NCBI GenBank assembly: GCA_032716605.1
Contig: CM064572.1
Coordinates: 44,722,563 to 44,786,562, forward strand
Direction: 5' to 3'
Length of the DNA: 64,000 bases
Source of the DNA: Paralithodes platypus
Taxonomy: Eukaryota; Arthropoda; Malacostraca; Decapoda; Lithodidae
A program made the translations under genes and the position numbers. Each line of letters begins with the position of its first letter. The first letter of the stretch is position 1. Below are positions 54,734 to 64,000 of this stretch, one piece after another. The notes under the pieces are model-generated. The model saw only the letters and a list, made by a program, of their open reading frames with translations. It did not search any database and was not told the origin of the DNA.

Positions 54734-56553
54734 GTGACGTTAACCACTCCGTTAGAACCGCATGGCTTGTCCTACAGTGACTTGCTAGGATCGCCAGGGC
54801 AGTGGATGTGGCTACAGTTGATGTATTATTGTGTGCTTTATTTCATATGAAAGCTCGTGTCATGGGCAGTCCAGAAAGGCTCTTTGTTTTCGCCCATGTC
54901 AAGGCTTTATATATTTAATTACAAAGTATATGTTTTATAATTAAGTAGTAATGATAGGATTTGAGAGAGAGAGAGAGAGTAGAACAGAGTGAGAGGAGGC
55001 GCGCAGTGTTTTTTGCCATGCTCGATGACGTCACGGCTGGCTGGCCTCTTGGGGATTCGTTGGAGGAGTTTTTTACCATGCTTGGTGATGTCATGTTTGG
55101 CTGGCTTCTTTGGCATTGGCTGAAGGAATTGTTACCGCTTTGCCTACGCGGTGCGAGCTAGTGCTAGTATATATAAGCTCTCTTGCCACTCTCTCCCTCA
55201 GATCTGGTTTCTAGAACGCATCCCTCTTATCCCTTTGATACCTGTCCCCCTTACTGCACCTGAGAACCTTTTCCTCTGCCTATCTCTCTCATTTTCCATA
55301 TCTTTCACCACCTTTTATTAATATTATACCCCCTCTGGTTAACTCTGCATAATCAGCTTCATGCTGGCCAGTTGTATTGTGCGTTAAGGTCTTATATAAC
55401 CCATGTATGTTAGTTGTTAAGATAAGTTGATCACGAAGCATTGGTTGGCATTCATATTGTTCAGTACCGCTTCCTATAATTATTAGTGTTCTGCTGGATT
55501 AGATAATGCTAGACTAGGAGTCTGATACTATAAGGTATTGTTTCCGATGGGTGCTGGCTTTAGTTAAAAGCTGCACGACATACCTGAGAACTGGAGTTGA
55601 TTGGGTAAATTCTAGTCTGTGTGCCATTGAGAGTAGAGCATGCACGAATGAGGACTTTTTGCCTATACCATTCTGCACTGTTCTAAGCTCGTTGTTTGTC
55701 TTTGAGGTACGCCAGGAGAACGCTTAATACTTCGGTATTAACACTTAAGGCTTCTCAAGAGAGCTACCCTTCATTATAACGTAATACTTGACGCACAGAC
55801 TTGAGATTTGCACTAGGCTATGCGGCATGCCATGCGCACCAGTATCTCGTATCATTGACTCTAGCTAGACTTTATCAGTCATAGTAGACATTAAGTATAT
55901 TAACCCAATTACTCTTATTATGCATACCCGTTTATGATTACACAAGCATTTCGCAGCCTAGTTTGATGTATTGAGACACAAACGACTTAGGCTCTTTTTG
56001 TTGATAGGAATACTGCATTGTCGTGGCGATTATTATTATTGTTGTGGCGTTTAGGATATTCTTGGCTCCGACTGCATTATATCTCCTGCCTTTTTGTGTG
56101 CATAGCCTGCTCGAGCATTGTTCCGCTGCCTGCCTTTTTGGGTTCCATTTCCGATTCGAGCATCTTGATAGCATCTAACATTTAAAGAAGATTCCTTGTT
56201 GGTGTTGAAGGACTTTAGTGCACTTTCTTTCATGCAGGAGTGCCTGACATTTATTGATTAAAGTAACGTAAGCTGTAACTTCCCTTACCACCTTACTTTG
56301 CATACCATAACCAAGCACCTTCGGTTATAGGTAGTAATAGGCTGTTTTCACATAACATTAAGCCTAGAGTAGACGCACATTTATTGAGAGTTTGATAACC
56401 TATTATTGCATATAGAACTCTGGAGAGTATTTGTGTTCTTTGTTCACTGGGAATATACATCAGAGGTTGGATCTAGCGCTTTCCGTTGTAGCATTTATGC
56501 CATTACTAGTCCAATGAATAAGAGCCCTGATATATTTAAACCTCAGTCGTAAC
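54734..56553 (+). mobile_element. Solo LTR of a Gmr1-like Ty3 family
   Basis: It begins TGTGACGTTAACC and ends CCTCAGTCGTAAC. The last ~100 bases (GGTTGGATCTAGCGCTTTCC, ACTAGTCCAAT, AGAGCCC, GTCGTAAC) follow the same order as the 3' end of the Element 2 LTR (GGTTGGATCTAGCGTTTTCC, CCTAGTCCAAT, AGAGCCC, ACGTAACA). A CTTTGATACCTGTCCCCC segment at 55231 also corresponds to CTTGATATCTATCCCTC. A TATATATAA lies at about 55168. No internal region or second LTR is present, so it is a recombination remnant. Confidence 0.75.
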
Positions 56554-56554
56554 T

Positions 56555-56680
56555 AGCTAGTCGTGATAGCTAGCCTGCAATTTTGCGGGGAACTGACCTT
56601 CGATTTGGGCATTTTTCTTTGAAAACATTCACTAATTTGTATAAAAATATATGAATATAAAAATTAATGTATTAATTCAA
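56555..56680 (-). mobile_element. FB2 copy, second part, beyond the solo LTR
   Basis: GTGATAGCTAGCCTGCAATT continues FB2 (normally CGATAGCGAGCCTGTAATT), followed by a decayed GGGCATTTTTCTTTGAAAA core. Confidence 0.5.
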
Positions 56681-56875
56681 GTAAACTCCCCTTTAGTATA
56701 CTTGGTCAGCCCCTAGGGAAAAAAATCGTCAGATAGAATCGAGAGCATTTAATAGAGCTGCCAACAATGCCTTTGGTGTAAATGTAGGAGATACCTATAC
56801 GCTGTTTGCTGCCTGTAACTCAATAACCTGTATAGGTGTTGTTGTTGTGTTCGAGATATGCACAATTGTTATTCT

Positions 56876-56922
56876 ACACACACACACCCAGACACACATA
56901 TACACACACACACACACACACC
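56876..56922. repeat. (CA)n microsatellite
   Basis: CA tract with a CCCAG and a TATA interruption. Confidence 0.85.
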
Positions 56923-57169
56923 ACGTTAATATTGATAGCTCGTTGACATAAATAAGAGTTGATTCTACACATATGACCAAACACACAAATAATATTGGAT
57001 ATATTCTTAATTACTAATACATTGAATTTATTGCATGTTTTTTTAAGCTTATTATAAATTGTACCTTCTACAAACGGTATATCGTTCATGTCAATCAGGA
57101 TTATCTACTAGATAATTTAAAAGATGTGTAATTTAAGCCTGTTTTACTGCCCTTCTGATAATAATTTGT

Positions 57170-57245
57170 GTATTATTATTATTATTATTATTGTTATAAT
57201 TATTATTATTATTATTATTATTATTAGTAGTAGTAGTAGTAGTAA
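57170..57245. repeat. (ATT)n and (AGT)n microsatellite
   Basis: ATT repeated with one GTTATA break, then five to six AGT units. Confidence 0.9.
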
Positions 57246-57458
57246 TTTTAGCCTGTATGTATCATTTGCCCAGCCAACTATCAGAGAAGTGAATCAGGAG
57301 AACCACCGCCAAACAAAAAATTAATAATAATAATACTATGCCTTGTAATTAGTCAGAGTATAATTATATATATATTAGTTGCAGGGAGATTATGGCTCTT
57401 AATTGGAGGGCTAATAGGCTTCTCAGAAATGGTCCAGTAAAAATAGGTTTTTGTTTCG

Positions 57459-57789
57459 TTAAGGGGGTAGTGGCTGATTTGATTCGGTCTGTTAATTCAT
57501 TTATTCCTTTATTACTTAGTTTCCTCGCTAGACCTCCATCAAGCTTAGAAAAAAAAACCCAGACCCTCCTTCAAGATAAATGTTTACATTTTTCGGTAGA
57601 AAAATCTCCCGGCCAAAGGCCGGTTATTCTTAAAATTTCAGGCACGAAAGGTCTTAATATTGACAATGAAATAGGGCGACAGATGGTAAAATCGTCAAAC
57701 TAATGGGTCGAACGTCTTAAAATCTCATTACTAATGAGGCTAAACATGAGGAAGAAAGTGGTTCATAAAACCGGACCATCCCCCCTTAA
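57459..57789 (+). mobile_element. FB2 MITE, complete, TTAA at both ends
   Basis: TTAAGGGGGTAGTGGCT at the left and GACCATCCCCCCTTAA at the right. The segment CGCTATCGCTCGCCAGG is deleted in this copy. Its right TTAA (57786-57789) is the left TTAA of the next element. Confidence 0.8.
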
Positions 57790-58000
57790 CCCTTTATGTA
57801 CCGGTGATGTCCTTTGCATTATATTCTGTCAACTATTAGACGACTTTATTCAGCTTAGGCAGGACGTCTACCAATGAATAGGCTACAAACTATCTCAATT
57901 AATCTTTTTAGCTACCATACAATCTTCGTAAGCTTCATGAAATCGTCTAAATGCAGCTGAATTACGAACAAAAATACGTGGCCGGTACTGTAAAGGTTAA
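57786..58000. mobile_element. ~215-bp CCCTTT MITE, best copy, TTAA at both ends
   Basis: TTAACCCTTTATGTACCGG at the left. The right end read inverted is TTAACCTTTACAGTACCGGC. Inside are TTAGACGACTTTATTCAGCT and AAATCGTCTAAATGCAGCTG, themselves an inverted pair. Ends starting CCCTTT after TTAA fit the piggyBac group. Confidence 0.8.
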
Positions 58001-58057
58001 CAGAATTACGAGGTAAGATGTATTACTAGTCCACAAAAGTAAACAATCAATCAACGT

Positions 58058-58441
58058 TTAAGAGAGCCCACCTCGCTTTTTGTTTTTCTTTCTCTCCCTC
58101 TCTCTTTGGCTTGTATACATTCGGTCCCATTCAGCTTACTGTTTTAAGACGCTTACCCCCATTCAGGTGTCAATATTTTTTTGGCGAGCGCTAGCGAGCC
58201 AGCATATATATATATATGTTTTGACAGCTAGCTAAATTTGCACATTTTTCGATAGAAAAATGTCTCAGACGAAGCAGGATTTCTCCATACAATGCTGGCT
58301 CGCTATCGCTCGCCAGGAAGAAATCGACACCTGGATGGGGATAAACGTCTTAAAATAGTTGGCTAAATGGGGCCGAATGGATACAAGCCAGAGAAAGAGA
58401 GAAAAGGAGGGAAAGATAAAAAAAGGCGGTGACCCCCTTAA
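58058..58441 (+). mobile_element. FB1 MITE, complete, TTAA at both ends
   Basis: TTAAGAGAGCCCACCTCG at the left and GCGGTGACCCCCTTAA at the right. Arms and centre as in 9599-9951. Confidence 0.85.
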
Positions 58442-58484
58442 TATAATCCATCACAAACTTTCGTAGTATTTTAGTTTTTGATAA

Positions 58485-58555
58485 GTATTGATGTCTGCAC
58501 CTCCAACTTCCTTAGAACCCAAAACTGGCAAGTGGTCCAATACGATTTAGGCTAT
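58485..58555. mobile_element. Fragment of the 62841-63070 MITE family
   Basis: ATTGATGTCTGCACCTCCAA then CTTCCTTAGAACCCAAAACT and GGCAAGTGGTC match its right arm. Confidence 0.5.
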
Positions 58556-58599
58556 ATTGGTCAAGGTCACTAAATTAAATGGAAAATCGATGTCCTCAA

Positions 58600-58820
58600 A
58601 TTGTACGGTGGTGCTAATAAGTCTTGTTTCAGCTCTCATTACGTTTGGCTCGCTCTGTGCTGTATATATTTTCTGTCAGATGTTGAATGGAGTGGGTAGT
58701 GTAGGAACATGTTTGTATATCTCACTCAAATAGAAGAAATCATGTGTAAATTTTGCTGACACGATATATTGATCAAAAAATAATTGGTACCGAGACATCA
58801 CTTATTAGGCCGATTGTACA
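58600..58820 (+). repeat. Dispersed repeat, pair with 44355-44566
   Basis: TACGGTGGTGCTAATAAGTC through ACATCACTTATTAGGCCGAT. Class unknown. Confidence 0.7.
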
Positions 58821-58882
58821 CTCGCTTAGGCAATATGTGTAGCAAAGGGAAATTCTTATTGGGTGTGTATGCTTTGCCATTA

Positions 58883-59094
58883 AGCCGGTATCACACGAGA
58901 ACTTTTATAGTCAACATTCGATGATCAACACTTGATGATCAACACTTTTCTGGCAAAATGTCTGGACTATTTTACACTGGCATCGGAAACTAGATTGTTG
59001 ATAGATGAACTTAGGTCACCGAAGTATTGTAAATGTTGACCTCATAAGCTGCCAGACCAGTGTTGAGGGAAGAAGCGCTCGTGTGATACCGGCT
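58883..59094. mobile_element. PIF/Harbinger-like MITE, complete
   Basis: AGCCGGTATCACACGAG at the left and CTCGTGTGATACCGGCT at the right are perfect 17-bp inverted repeats. TTA lies on each side (58880-58882 and 59095-59097), the duplication typical of PIF/Harbinger. Partial copies are at 23842, 53155 and 54568. Confidence 0.85.
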
Positions 59095-59187
59095 TTAGAA
59101 GATACGATTGAGCAAGTGGTCAATTGAGATCACGAGGTTGAAAAGTGAGAATGTAGATCAGTCCGCCCCGTTGACTCCAGATGTAAG

Positions 59188-59490
59188 GGGGGAGGTTTTC
59201 TGAACCCCCTTCTCCGTCATGCTTAGCTCCATCACTTGAGATTTCAAGATATTCGCTCAATTAGTTTGACGATTAGAAAACACTTAACCACATTCTGGTG
59301 TAGATTTATTTTTCCGGGCGATATCGTCGAGCCTTCACATTATGACAAATTGGCCTTTGGTCAGGAAATGTGTGTATCGAAAAATGTACACATTAAGCTT
59401 GAATGTAGTCCAAGGGGCGTTTTTCAGTTTGAAAGAGGTCTGAGCAGGAATTGTATATATATATATACTCCAGGGGCCAAACTATATACC
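59188..59490 (-). mobile_element. FB2 MITE, reverse orientation, diverged
   Basis: GTAAGGGGGGAGG at the left, then CCTTCTCCGTCATGCTTAGC, TCCATCACTTGAGATTTCAA and GAAAAATGTACACATTAAGC. The right end is lost in a TATA run. Confidence 0.6.
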
Positions 59491-59938
59491 TCTTGAGTGA
59501 CCTTGATATGTGTAGCTTAAATCGTAATTGGGATCACGAGGTTGAGAACAGGAGAATGTACATCAGGCCGCCCCATTTGACTGCGTAGCTAACTGGTACA
59601 ACGGTCAATGAATATCAAGTACTGACTATATTAACCACTTGAGAATCGTGACGCGCTTTCAGTGTATTACTATTTTGCTTTTCTTTTGCTATTGTATGAA
59701 GGAGACAAAACGCAGGTTGTTTGTCAAAAATATCTCCACCAAAGCCTTTTGGCAAGCACACATGCACACATACTGTATATACATTCATGCATACATACAT
59801 ACATGCACACTTACAAAGTAACGGTACACACAGACATACATACAAATACACACAGAACAAGGACACACACACACACACACTTGCTTACTTGCTTATGGTA
59901 GTCCATCGTAGTCCGATGATGACGTTTCCTTCCTGCAT

Positions 59939-61083
59939 TCATCTGTTGTGAGTTCTACGATGACTGTAAAGTCCTATCCGTGATGCACATATCCTGCCAC
60001 AGTCTGGGCACTGGTAGTCCGGGTTAGGAGGTGCTGGTTCTTCCCGGCGTGCATGTCTTCGGGCCCTCTTCTCCTGCTGGTGGTGTTTCCTCTGACGTTC
60101 CAGTTCCTTCGCTCCTTGCTGGCAGTGTGAGCGCCATAGTGGTCTATCTGATGCTAAGTTTTCAAGTGCAGTTGGTTGTATATTGCACCTTTTTAGTATT
60201 TTCTTTATACTGTCTTTGTATCTTAATTTTGGTCCTCCAGCTGCTCTGCGGCCTTCATGCAGCTGTCCACATAGTATTTTATGAGGTAGTCTCTCCTCTG
60301 GCATACGGATGACATGCCCAACCCATCTGAGTTGTTGTTTGATGATAAGGGTCTCAATACTGGTGTTGTTGGCTCTTTCAAGTATTGTTTTATGAGGAAC
60401 ACGGTCCTGCCAGGTTATACCCATAATCTCTCGGAGGCATCTGATGTGGAAAGCCTCCAGGGGTCGTATATGGCGTCTATATGTCGTCCATGTCTCACAA
60501 CCATAGAGCAAAGTGGTTAAACACACAGCATTATATACAGCCACTTTGGTACAAAGAGTCAGGTGATTATTTTGGGAAACTCTCTCTTGTAGGCGGCCAA
60601 AAGATGCTGCAGCTTGTCTCAGTCGGTGTTGTACCTCATCGTCAATACTGGCCGTTTCAGACAGGAAGCTTCCCAGATACTTGAAGGAAGGAACGAACTT
60701 GTGCTATCTCCTCTCCTGCTAATCTAAACACTGGCTGCACAGGTGGTATCTGAGCTGACCACTGAGAAATTATTTGTGTTTTCTGGATGTTAACTGACAG
60801 GCCCATTATGGAGTAAGCACTTGCTGCAGCTTCAAGCGCGACTTCTAGTTCCTCTGGCGAGTGAGCTACAAGTTCACAATCATCTACATACTGAAGTTCC
60901 AGGATATTTTCCATAGAGACTTTTGTTCTTGCTTGAAATCGACGAATGTTGAAGAGGTTGCCGTCTAGTCTATTGTCTATGTTGATTCCACTTCTGTTTG
61001 CTATAGTCCTATGAAGAAGTATTATAACGCATATTAAATTATTTTTGAAAAGGACTGGTGCCAGTACACACCCTTGTCCGACT
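59939..61083 (-). pseudogene. LINE reverse-transcriptase C-terminal half with C2H2 zinc finger
   Basis: The minus strand starts GCVLAP near 61070 and has YVDD at 60890-60879 (QYVDDCELVAHSPEEL, SVNIQKTQ). A single frame change lies near 60685. It then reads SIDDEVQHRLRQAAASFGRL, YNAVCLTTLLYGCETWTTYR, LRWVGHVIRMPEERLPHKIL and ASDRPLWRSHCQQGAKELER. The last 25 residues form a C2H2 finger (CPDCGRICASRIGLYSHRRTH, spacing C-2-C-12-H-3-H), presumably for nucleic-acid binding. The 5' part is cut off at a (CA)n tract at 61083. Apart from one frameshift it is open, so it is fairly young. Confidence 0.82.
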
Positions 61084-61085
61084 CA

Positions 61086-61086
61086 G

Positions 61087-61112
<26 letters not shown>
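61086..61112. repeat. (CA)n microsatellite at the LINE truncation point
   Basis: About 13 CA units directly at the 5' break of the LINE. Confidence 0.85.
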
Positions 61113-61122
<10 letters not shown>

Positions 61123-61449
61123 GAAGGTAATAGTAATATGAAGGGAAGCGATGGTAAAAATACATTATGCGCGGGTCTGAAACTGCCCCAAAAATTTGTA
61201 AATTTAATGATGATTATAATTATAGTGTCCTGAAGAAGGCGTAAACTATATTAAGTTAGGTAAGAGGAACAAAATGGAAAGAGCAATTACTTGATAAAAG
61301 CAGGAGTTCCCAAGTGTAAGCTCGGAGAAAACTTAATTACTGTTGGAGAGAGAGAGAGAGAGAGAGAGCGCGAGTCGGGAGTGCGAATGGAAAAACAGTC
61401 AAAATAGAAAACAATGAGAAAGAAAAACAAGAACAACCAAACAAACATT

Positions 61450-61580
61450 TCCTCCCTCCTTCCCTTCCTTCATTCCTTCCATACTGCCTTCCTTCATTCC
61501 TTCCTTCCTACCTACCTACCTACCTACCTACCTACCTACCTACCTACCTACCTCGCCTCCTTCCTTCCTTCCTACCTACC
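61450..61580. repeat. (TTCC)n then (CTAC)n microsatellite, left part
   Basis: TTCC units pass into CTAC units. The array resumes after an inserted MITE at 61792. Confidence 0.9.
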
Positions 61581-61582
61581 TA

Positions 61583-61791
61583 TAGTCTATTCGCTGTAAG
61601 TAGGCGAGAAATCATGACCTCTATCCTCTGTAACTCGAAAAGGGCTCTAGCAAATTGGCTGTAAATTTCCACATCTATTCCTTGACTGACTCTTCCCAAA
61701 TGGTAGACATATTAGTTCGATTACTCCCGTCGTTTTTGAATTACAGAGGTTAGAGGTCATGATTTCTCGCCTACTTACAGAGAATAGACTA
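61583..61791. mobile_element. TA-flanked MITE inserted in the CTAC microsatellite
   Basis: TAGTCTATTC...GAATAGACTA with ~52-bp near-perfect inverted arms (GTAAGTAGGCGAGAAATCAT against ATGATTTCTCGCCTACTTAC). TA lies on each side (61581-61582 and 61792-61793), and CCTACC repeats resume on both sides. Confidence 0.88.
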
Positions 61792-61793
61792 TA

Positions 61794-62324
61794 CCTACCT
61801 ATAACTACCTACCTACCATCCTTCCTTCCTACCTTCCTTTCCTTCCTTCCTACCTTCCTTCCTTCCTTCCTTCCTTCCTTCCTTCCTTCCTTCCTTCCTT
61901 CCTTCCTTCCTTCCTTCCTTCCTTCCTTCCTTCCTTCCTTCCTTCCTTCCTTCCTTCCTACCTACCTACCTACCTACCTACCTACCTACCTACCTACCTA
62001 CCTACCTACCTACCTACCTACCTACCTACCTACCTACCTACCTACCTACCTAACCTACCTACCTACCTACCTACCTACCTACCTACCTACCTACCTACCT
62101 ACCTACCTACCTACCTACCTACCTACCTACCTACCTACCTACCTACCTACCTACCTACCTACCTACCTACCTACCTACCTACCTACCTACCTACCTACCT
62201 ACCTACCTACCTACCTACCTACCTACCTACCTACCTACCTACCTACCTACCTACCTACCTACCTACCTACCTACCTACCTACCTACCTACCTACCTACCT
62301 ACCTACCTACCTACCTACCTACCT
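61794..62324. repeat. (TTCC)n and (CTAC)n microsatellite, right part
   Basis: About 130 bp of TTCC followed by about 370 bp of CTAC, with one TAAC slip near 62051. Frames of Leu-Pro-Ser-Phe or Leu-Pro-Thr-Tyr are artefacts. Confidence 0.95.
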
Positions 62325-62554
62325 TCATTGTTCCATCTTTCCCTCCATCCTCAGCATATAACTCTCTCTAACGACCCCGCCACAGTAAGGGACCTACAAA
62401 TTAAGATGGCCGCGAACAAAAGGGGAGAGAGAGAGAGAGAGAGGGAGGGGGGGGGGGGGAAGGAAGACTAGCGAAGTACTTCCTGTCTGCATTCTCTCTC
62501 TCTCTCTCTCTCTTTTTCTCATATATAAAATATTGACATATAATATATATATAC

Positions 62555-62555
62555 C

Positions 62556-62597
<42 letters not shown>
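62555..62597. repeat. (TA)n tract with ACCGGT
   Basis: TA dinucleotides with a TACCGGTA interruption near 62553, like 4205-4272. Confidence 0.85.
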
Positions 62598-62603
<6 letters not shown>

Positions 62604-62611
62604 AAGAGAGA

Positions 62612-62840
62612 GAGATAAAATAGGGTGAACGTCTTAAAATCTGATAAATAATGGGGCTAAGCATGTGGGAGAAGTGGGGCCAGAAACCCCCTCCCCCCTT
62701 ATATCGAAAAATGTACAAATGTATCTCGAAGGGTGATCTAGGGGATGCATTTTGAAGTTTGATGAAGGGCTGAGGAGGAAACTAGAAAATAATAAAAAGA
62801 TAAATAAATCGGCAAATAATTAGCCCATCTCTCCTTAGGC
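62612..62840. mobile_element. FB2 pieces joined tail to tail
   Basis: A plus-sense right end (GTGAACGTCTTAAAATCTGA, GGGGCTAAGCATGTGGGAGA) is followed directly by a minus-sense central part (CGAAAAATGTACAAATGTAT, TGATGAAGGGCTGAGGAGGA). The normal order is disturbed, so this is a rearranged or double insertion. Confidence 0.55.
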
Positions 62841-63070
62841 AATTAACTACTTGCGAGTTTCATTCTATAAGGAAGTTGGAGCTGTAGACATAGATATTTA
62901 GCAGAATAACCAGCTATAATACGGGTTTAGTACATTTATTAATACATAAAACCAAATTCTACATACTATTTATCCATCAGAAACCTACATAATTACTGTA
63001 TTTGTGTTTAATATCGATGTTTACAAGCCGAACTTCCTTATAGCCTGAAACTCGCAAGTGGTCAGTTATA
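62841..63070. mobile_element. ~230-bp inverted-repeat MITE
   Basis: ACTTGCGAGTTTCATTCTAT and AAGGAAGTTGGAGCTGTAGA at the left answer the right-hand AAGCCGAACTTCCTTATAGC and CTGAAACTCGCAAGTGGTCA. Arms are about 45 bp. It is non-coding. Confidence 0.7.
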
Positions 63071-63189
63071 ACTATATGGATTTATTGTTTGATAACATTC
63101 GCTTTTCAGTAAACATATATATATAGTTTTGTGGTTGATGCATAGAAAGTTGTATTCATGAATTTGTTTCCAGATATATACCTCTGTAA

Positions 63190-63400
63190 TTAACACATGC
63201 AGTACCGGTGACGTCCTTTTCATTGTATTCTGGCTGCTATAAGACGACTGAATTCAGCTTAGGAAGGGCATCTACATATTATCAAAATGCTATCTCAATT
63301 CATCCATATAGCTACCTTGTATCCTTTCCAAGCTTCATAAAATTGTCTAAATGTAGCTGAAATCAAATTAAAAAGACGTTACTGGTACTGCAGGGGTTAC
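63190..63400. mobile_element. ~215-bp CCCTTT MITE
   Basis: TTAACACATGCAGTACCGGT and GACGTCCTTTTC at the left; TTACTGGTACTGCAGGGGTTA at the right; inverted pair AAGACGACTGAATTCAGCTT and AAATTGTCTAAATGTAGCTG inside. Confidence 0.75.
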
Positions 63401-63463
63401 AAAATAGGTGACGTCCGTGACTATTTATGAGTGGGGTAGAGACTATGGCATCCGAGTGTACCG

Positions 63464-63678
63464 TCAACCCTTTCAGTACTGGTGCTGCTTGTTTAGATTG
63501 ATTCCGGCTACTGTTAGACGATTGTATTCAGCTTAGAAAGGGCCCACAACAATTAACAGGCTTCGAAACAACTATCTTAACCCATTTTACTACCACAGAT
63601 CCTTCTTAAAATGCTCAAAATCGTCTAAATATACCTAGAGTAAAATAAAAAATGACGTCGCCGGTACAGGAGGGGTAA
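63464..63678. mobile_element. ~215-bp CCCTTT MITE
   Basis: TCAACCCTTTCAGTACTGGT at the left and GTCGCCGGTACAGGAGGGGTA at the right. It lies 64 bp after the previous copy, in the same orientation. Confidence 0.7.
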
Positions 63679-63719
63679 ATGCGATTGAAAAGAATATGTT
63701 CATGGATTTGTCTAGAGCT

Positions 63720-64000
63720 TTAAGGGAGATGAACTTATTTATTTGCTCATTTATGTATCTTCTTTTATATATTTCAAGTTTCCTCCTTAGACCTCTATCA
63801 AACTTAAAACAAACATCCATTAGATTCCCCTTCTAGATTAATGTGTACATTTGTGGGTAGAAAATTGTTCCGGCCAAAGGCCGGCACGTTCTTCCAAAAT
63901 GTCAGGCTCACTATCTCGAAAAAAATCGACACCTAAATAGCAAGAAAGGTCTTGATATTGACAAAGACATGGGTTGAAAGGTCTTCAAATCGCCAAACTA
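63720..64000 (+). mobile_element. FB2 MITE, cut by the window end
   Basis: TTAAGGGAGATGAACTTATT at the left, CCTTAGACCTCTATCAAACT and CGGCCAAAGGCCGG inside, running off the window after AAATCGCCAAACTA. Confidence 0.75.

Noticed and set aside
61759..62361. Leu-Pro-Thr-Tyr repeat frame
   Set aside because: Pure (TTCC)n and (CTAC)n microsatellite.

Overview
The window looks like animal nuclear DNA in which every recognisable coding segment belongs to a transposable element or a relic of one. I found no host protein gene, rRNA, functional tRNA gene or CRISPR array. The AT-rich background, many long (CT)n, (TA)n and (GT)n tracts, dense short inverted-repeat elements, several LINE relics and SCAN-type Ty3 retrotransposons suggest an invertebrate. 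A decapod crustacean is my best guess, but that is inference; no host gene is present to confirm it.

The main content is a related set of large LTR retrotransposons. Their LTRs begin TGTGAYGC or TGTGACGT; where the other end is visible it finishes in CGTAACA or a close variant. Element 2 (25058-34475, plus) is nearly complete: two ~1.9 kb LTRs, a 4-bp target duplication (gcta), a primer-binding site, a polypurine tract and one long gag-pol frame (27175-32244) broken by two in-frame stops. Element 1 (11243-19135, minus) is a close relative with a 4-bp duplication (cgac) that has lost the integrase C-terminus and most of the RT and RNase H. In both, the integrase lies between protease and reverse transcriptase. 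That is the Ty1/copia order carried by Ty3/gypsy-type proteins, the hallmark of Gmr1-like elements, and Gag has a SCAN-like domain. A diverged solo LTR lies at 54734-56553 and an LTR end at 1-657.

Around these are non-LTR retrotransposon relics: a frameshifted Jockey-like copy at 658-3145, a zinc-finger-tailed RT at 59939-61083, and many 3' fragments. There is also a Penelope-like GIY-YIG relic (22872-23690) next to a 1.85 kb, 27-bp minisatellite (20342-22190), and at least two tRNA-derived SINE families.

Most of the remaining unique-looking DNA is non-autonomous inverted-repeat DNA transposons. Four groups use TTAA ends (piggyBac-like): two related fold-back families (called FB1 and FB2 here), a ~490 bp family, and a ~215 bp family ending CCCTTT. 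Others resemble mariner (TA), PIF/Harbinger (TTA) and possibly hAT. Some abut one another through a single shared TTAA. Several nested insertions can be ordered: Element 1 inside a 347-bp palindromic MITE, a solo LTR inside an FB2 copy, a TA-MITE inside a CTAC microsatellite, and a SINE between the Penelope ORF and the minisatellite. Stretches not listed are AT-rich DNA in which I recognise nothing.
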